Assembly (NCBI RefSeq): GCF_032854445.1
Contig: NC_088300.1
Coordinates: forward strand, 54,164,984-54,224,983
From: Liolophura sinensis
Lineage: Eukaryota; Mollusca; Polyplacophora; Chitonida; Chitonidae
Reading direction: 5' to 3'
DNA: 60,000 bases
The position numbers were made by a program, and so were the translations under genes. This document shows, in pieces, positions 10,748 through 60,000 of this stretch. A model generated the notes under the pieces. It was given only the letters and a program-made list of their open reading frames with translations, was not told the origin of the DNA and did no database searches. The first letter of the stretch is position 1. Every line of letters begins with the position of its first letter.

Positions 10748-11689
10748 ATTTTTGTTTGGCCAATCCTAGTTTTGAAAAATGCCAGGTCTATATCAACTTA
10801 TAGATATACATGACATATTAGTATTGCTTTATTCTTTAGTATGTGTTTATTATATTAATGTTGTGCTTACACAATTATGGAATTAGGAAATGTGGAAAAA
10901 TCACAATCGTAAATGAAAGAACAAACAATTTAATCCTTTGTCAGAATAAAATGCTATGTCTCACTCACGAATTTGGTGAACAGTTCTCCAAACAGTGATA
11001 AAAGAACTATTTTTCTTGTTTCAGAAGATACTTCTGAAGGAGCCTAAGTATTTTCCATTGGTGTCGCATGCAAAGGCATATATGCATGCCTATACATGCG
11101 TCAATTGCTGATCTGCAGAGTCCCCTGTTTGCAGCTTTGCTAACAAACTTGCAAGTTGCTTGCATGGAAAATTCAATTGTTTGATTTGTTATTTCCCGCT
11201 ACAAAGCTATAATGAACAGCACAAAAGTTTATTGTGACTACTAATTCACAGAGGATGCCGATTATAGTCTTTACCTTTAACACTCCTTGTATCATAACAT
11301 TTGTATTGAGTAGGCCTACTCAGCTGCATTATGCACCTGTGTAATTCATCACATAGAGGTATACATGTACGACATCCCATACGTCGATATTTGCGAAGAC
11401 CACTTAAAAAAATAAATAAAAGACACCTACTTCATTCACCTCTTACTAAGCCACATGCACGGGATACGTAGGGTTCATTCCTGATTCTGGACAGGAAATT
11501 TGTTGATTTCACCGCTCTCTCTGCATGGACCTCGCGTTGGGACTGTCCGCTGCCAATGCTCGACGCTCGTGCTGACATTAATTGAACACCACCATATGTA
11601 TGGTGTGCATGTGTGTATACGTCACAAATGTGAACGTTCGTCAGTAATTTACCAAATTAAGGTCAGTGGTTTGCAGCGGCCACTCCTCC

Positions 11690-11778
11690 GCCACACACGC
11701 ATGAAACTGAGCGCCATTGTATAAGTGCATGACAAATTCTTTAGTATGGCGTTATAAACAACAATAAAATAAACAAAT
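11690..11778 (+). mobile_element. Diverged SINE family 2 tail fragment
   Basis: TATAAGTGCATGACAAATTC followed by TTTAGTATGGCGTTATAAAC and an AATAAAATAAACAAA tail align with the 3' end of the family 2 SINEs at 18.3, 24.9 and 40.2 kb. Confidence 0.55.
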
Positions 11779-13525
11779 CTTTCATCATTTATGTGCATGA
11801 GTATACCGCCTCGTATGAAAAAGATGTATATACGCCTAGCTATATATTATTCAGGAGTTGTCGAAAAGAGTACAATCTAGAGAATAATTATTTATAAATG
11901 AATACCTTAGTATTTTAACTATACATTGCTTTATAGAAGATCTAGGATCAGATAATTGATCAAGAGTTTAGCTGCTTTGCGCTGGTGCCAGGCAAGGCGT
12001 GTGTATGTCTTCGTTTCTATTTGTTATTTATGTGAATGACTCGGAAGAAGAATTTTCTTTGAAATGCTGTTAAGGTCTGCTACTTGAACATAATCTGTAA
12101 AAACGTTTGTGTACTAATCTGTACATCCACAATGACATGTGTATCAGCGGTACACACGTACATACACAAGCCGATGTGGATGTTTTAATTGCATCACATT
12201 ATTTGTGTACTGCTGGTATACAAAATTATGTGGATGTGCATTTTTTCCACAACTCTGTGTACCACTAGAGCGCAGTTGTTCTAGGGAGTATATATCTAAG
12301 TTCAATTGTTTGTGTTGTCGTAGGCCTATATATGCTGATAACATTGTGATTTTTGTAAACGTTGCTCAGAGTCTACCTCTACAATAGGTTAAATGTACCC
12401 ATTGAGCTCACGTGTTACATTACCGAAACTTCCAAACTGCTGTATTTTTCGTGTTTGTCATGTTAGTGAACATGTAACTGATATGTTCAAATACCTCGGA
12501 AGAAGTGCCAATTGGCAATATAGCTGCGACATCGCACAGAAAGGCAATGTTGTCTTGTTAGGACCCATGCAGACTCCTCGTTAACTGAATGATGAATGCT
12601 AAAAAAAAACAGTTGTCAAAAATGATATACACATCAACCGATCTACCAAAAGGCATCTTCAACACATGTGTTTGTCGGAACCATAGGCCTAATACTTCTA
12701 ATGTTCATCATGTTATAAGTTTTCAGGCGAAGAAGGGCAACATACGAAGCTCTTATATAAACTTTTCATTAACTATGACGAAAACACAATTTGGATTTGT
12801 TTGATAAGCTTACATTACCAATACTCGTTCACGGATAAAAAGGTTTGGGCGTTTGCGAACGTCAATTAATGGCGACACCTAGGCCTATATAACTTATACA
12901 TTTGAAGCTCCTCAAGAGAAACGTTATAAGAGCTTGTTAACTGTCAAACTGTCAAGTCAGAATGAAGACATACCCATCGTGAGGAAAGAAATCTGTAATT
13001 TATTTGTAGAATCTCCACGTATAGATTGGCTATTTTTAAACATCCATCATCCAGAATTTGAGCTAAGGATGTCAGCAAATAAGGATGCCCAGGAGACAAT
13101 GACAGCATGAGAAAAGTTACCTCCCCTTGAAGCACTGACAGACGACAGATGTCTCTCTCCGTCTGTTATCTATCGGTGAATCATTTACCGGGAATATATG
13201 GCTTTACCGTAATGGAAAACATTGGATTTTAACAGTGATGGGTTGGTGTACAGTGTTTATTTCAGGGAAATGGATCAGAGTGAAAATCCAGACGTCCTGA
13301 TTTTATAACCTGCTGGTCGCAGAACGATGCAGAAGGCACGATCAAGGCAGCTTTCCAGGGCGACTTTTAGCGTGTTTTCTTGGAAGCTATTCCATGGCGG
13401 CTTGTACCATTGATCGATTCCTCTGACTACATGCATCTAACAGCCAGCGCTAGTCCGCATCCAAGAGGAAATTTTGGATTTGGCGGAAGGTGGGGTACGG
13501 CGAATAGCCCGCTCATTTTGTGATC
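11779..13525 (+). other. Intergenic and BRSK upstream/5' UTR region
   Basis: No coding sequence is seen. CpG density is high compared with the introns, especially 13140-13525, as expected for an unmethylated promoter zone. No convincing TATA box or defined start can be assigned. An in-frame TAG at 13505-13507 sits just ahead of the BRSK ATG. Confidence 0.5.
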
Positions 13526-59748
<46,223 letters not shown>

Positions 59749-60000
59749 GTATCCCGTATGAAAATGGATATGTTTGTGAGGGCGGGTATTTATCAGGTGA
59801 TCACATTTGTCTCTGCTCTGGGTGTGGCATGGACCCTGACAACGGTTAGAGTATGCTGCTGCTAACATCACTTATTCTCTGAATTATGCAATGAATGGGC
59901 CATGTTAGGCTGTTTGTTACCCTTATCTTCTGCTTCATTAGAGTGTACAGAGAGAATGTCTGCAGTGCAAAAAGCCGAGTGATGCAATGTTTATTTTACT

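Noticed and set aside
12139-12387. Cys-rich 82-codon open frame in the intergenic region
   Set aside because: No family similarity, no splice or promoter context, and other frames are equally open nearby.

Overview
This is a 60 kb piece of animal nuclear DNA, most likely from a mollusc or another lophotrochozoan. It is AT-rich, has long introns with canonical GT-AG junctions, and carries tRNA-derived SINEs, Tc1/mariner remnants and abundant TACATGTA-type palindromes. I see no bacterial or viral gene layout. The species call is an inference, because nothing here identifies the organism uniquely.

Two protein-coding genes lie head-to-tail on the + strand. Gene 1 (before the window start to about 5.9 kb, 3' UTR possibly to about 8.9 kb) gives the last four coding exons of a long, disordered, Q/S/P-rich and probably nuclear protein. 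It has a 2.87 kb exon, SUMO-type and CtBP-type short motifs, a short coding minisatellite, and a final GC-AG intron. I could not assign it to a family with confidence. Gene 2 (13,526 to beyond the window end) is BRSK/SAD, the brain-specific Ser/Thr kinase of the AMPK-related family. Fourteen exons can be joined in phase into 440 codons. They cover the whole kinase domain, the LKB1 target Thr in the activation loop, the UBA-like segment and the Ser/Pro-rich linker. The C-terminal regulatory part lies outside the window. Intron 1 is about 19.8 kb.

Layout: 1-1,257 intron of gene 1 with a minus-strand SINE; 1,258-5,900 coding exons; 5,901 to about 8.95 kb 3' UTR or downstream; 9.6-13.5 kb intergenic and visibly richer in CpG; 13,526-13,595 BRSK exon 1; 13,596-33,347 intron 1 (SINEs, a TIR element, a dead Tc1 transposase, a 36-bp perfect palindrome); 33,348-44,656 exons 2-7, with a 34-bp minisatellite and small inverted-repeat elements in between; 44,719-46,340 a mariner-like element with both TIRs and TA target duplications; 47,142-54,080 exons 8-13; 56.44-59.22 kb a 33/34-bp satellite array with a SINE inside; 59,540-59,748 exon 14.

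I found no new gene system. The more interesting material is repeat biology: SINEs that share a body under different tRNA heads, elements that keep CpGs their surroundings have lost, a two-unit intronic satellite, and a dispersed small inverted-repeat family concentrated in BRSK introns.
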